Shown: positions 14,461 through 14,817 of the stretch, piece after piece
Layout of the letters: the number at the start of each line of letters is the position of its first letter
Numbering within the stretch: the first letter of the stretch is position 1
Assembly (NCBI GenBank): GCA_002328485.1
Contig: DCUF01000049.1
Location: forward strand, 1 to 14,817
Reading direction: 5' to 3'
DNA length: 14,817 bases
Source of the DNA: Deltaproteobacteria bacterium UBA2221
Lineage (GTDB): Bacteria > Desulfobacterota > Syntrophorhabdia > Syntrophorhabdales > WCHB1-27
Position numbers and translations under genes: made by a program
The notes under the pieces: model-generated
Seen by the model: the letters and a program-made list of their open reading frames with translations, nothing else
Databases searched by the model: none
Told to the model about the DNA's origin: nothing

Positions 14461-14817
14461 ATGGATATGAGCCTTCGGAAACTAATCTTTTTTAAGCTGT
14501 TGGAGCTTCGGGGGCAGCCGTTGACGGCTCACTACGATCGTTTTGTTAGAGAAGACGAAAACGGGATTCCGCCTGACACCACAAATAAGCTGCTCATCCA
14601 GTTGCTGGAGCACTGCAGACAATCCGTACCATACTATGCAGGGATAATGAACCAGCTCGGCCATTCTTTCTATAAAAACCCCGAGGAATATTTGCGCCGT
14701 TTTCCCATTCTGACTAAAGACATACTCCGAGGTCGATTCGAGGATTTGAAGTCAGCCGATCTGCAACGACGCAAGTGGTACTTCAACTACACCGGAGATA
14801 TTGTCAAATGTTGGTGA
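14461..14817 (+). CDS. PaaK/CapK-family adenylate-forming enzyme, N-terminal part only (truncated at window end)
   Basis: The frame gives the N-terminal region of phenylacetate-CoA-ligase-like proteins common in polysaccharide loci: helix-rich start (SLRKLIFFKLLELRG), LLEHCRQSVPYY, then EYLRRFPILTKDILRGRFEDL and KWYFNYTGD. In the family the last stretch continues as a glycine-rich ATP-binding loop (TSGGSTGEP type); here it reads YTGDIVKCW and hits TGA at 14815-14817, the window's last bases. Full-length members are about 430-450 aa, so some three quarters are missing. I prefer ATG 14461 (AGGA 5 nt upstream); 14467 and an upstream TTG at 14404 are alternatives in the same frame. Whether this is a real truncation, an insertion point or an assembly edge cannot be told from this window. 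Confidence 0.7.
   Translation: MDMSLRKLIFFKLLELRGQPLTAHYDRFVREDENGIPPDTTNKLLIQLLEHCRQSVPYYAGIMNQLGHSFYKNPEEYLRRFPILTKDILRGRFEDLKSADLQRRKWYFNYTGDIVKCW

Noticed and set aside
1..14817. CRISPR array, tRNA, rRNA, integrase or complete insertion sequence
   Set aside because: No regularly spaced repeat array, no cloverleaf-like sequence, no rRNA stretch and no transposase or integrase frame was seen on either strand.

Overview
The window looks like chromosomal DNA from an anaerobic, moderately GC-rich bacterium, most plausibly a sulfate-reducing or syntrophic Desulfobacterota (former Deltaproteobacteria). This rests on a seven-gene HdrCBA-FlxDCBA operon, a set known mainly from strict anaerobes of that kind. 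No rRNA, tRNA or other taxonomic marker is present, so the assignment is an inference.

Left part, minus strand (7153 down to 321): one tight operon hdrC-hdrB-hdrA-flxD-flxC-flxB-flxA, with all junctions overlapping or separated by only a few bases. It encodes an NADH-dependent flavin oxidoreductase/heterodisulfide reductase. FlxA would oxidise NADH, FlxB and FlxC carry electrons through 4Fe-4S clusters, FlxD (MvhD-like) docks to HdrA, HdrA holds the flavin proposed to bifurcate electrons, and HdrC/HdrB pass electrons to a disulfide (the DsrC trisulfide/disulfide is the favoured partner in sulfate reducers). A strong-looking promoter with a consensus -35 (TTGACA) and extended -10 lies just upstream of hdrC, and a 19-bp palindrome lies further upstream. 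Bases 1-320, beyond the operon's 3' end, contain no convincing gene: only a plus-strand terminator-like hairpin, a 14-bp direct repeat and another hairpin.

Middle (about 7210-8564): a transition zone. It contains the remains of a minus-strand prohibitin/SPFH (band 7) gene, recognisable across three reading frames but with a stop codon, frameshifts and large deletions. A perfect 10-bp-stem terminator sits directly on its stop codon. Next come two small plus-strand genes: an excisionase/MerR-type helix-turn-helix protein of 65 aa and a 59-aa single-pass membrane protein.

Right part, plus strand (8565-14817): a surface or exopolysaccharide locus. It holds a Wzz/GumC-type chain-length determinant, a separate BY-kinase-like ATPase that lacks both the Walker A lysine and a tyrosine tail, a Wzx-type flippase, a CapA-family metallophosphatase-like protein, a SAM methyltransferase, and the first part of a PaaK/CapK-type adenylate-forming enzyme. 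The last reading frame stops exactly at the window end, at the point where the ATP-binding glycine-rich loop should be. Together these genes point to Wzx/Wzy-type assembly of a decorated polysaccharide; polymerase and glycosyltransferases are not in the window.

No CRISPR array, tRNA or rRNA was seen. The least expected items are the hidden prohibitin pseudogene, the probably kinase-dead BY-kinase homologue and the truncated ligase.
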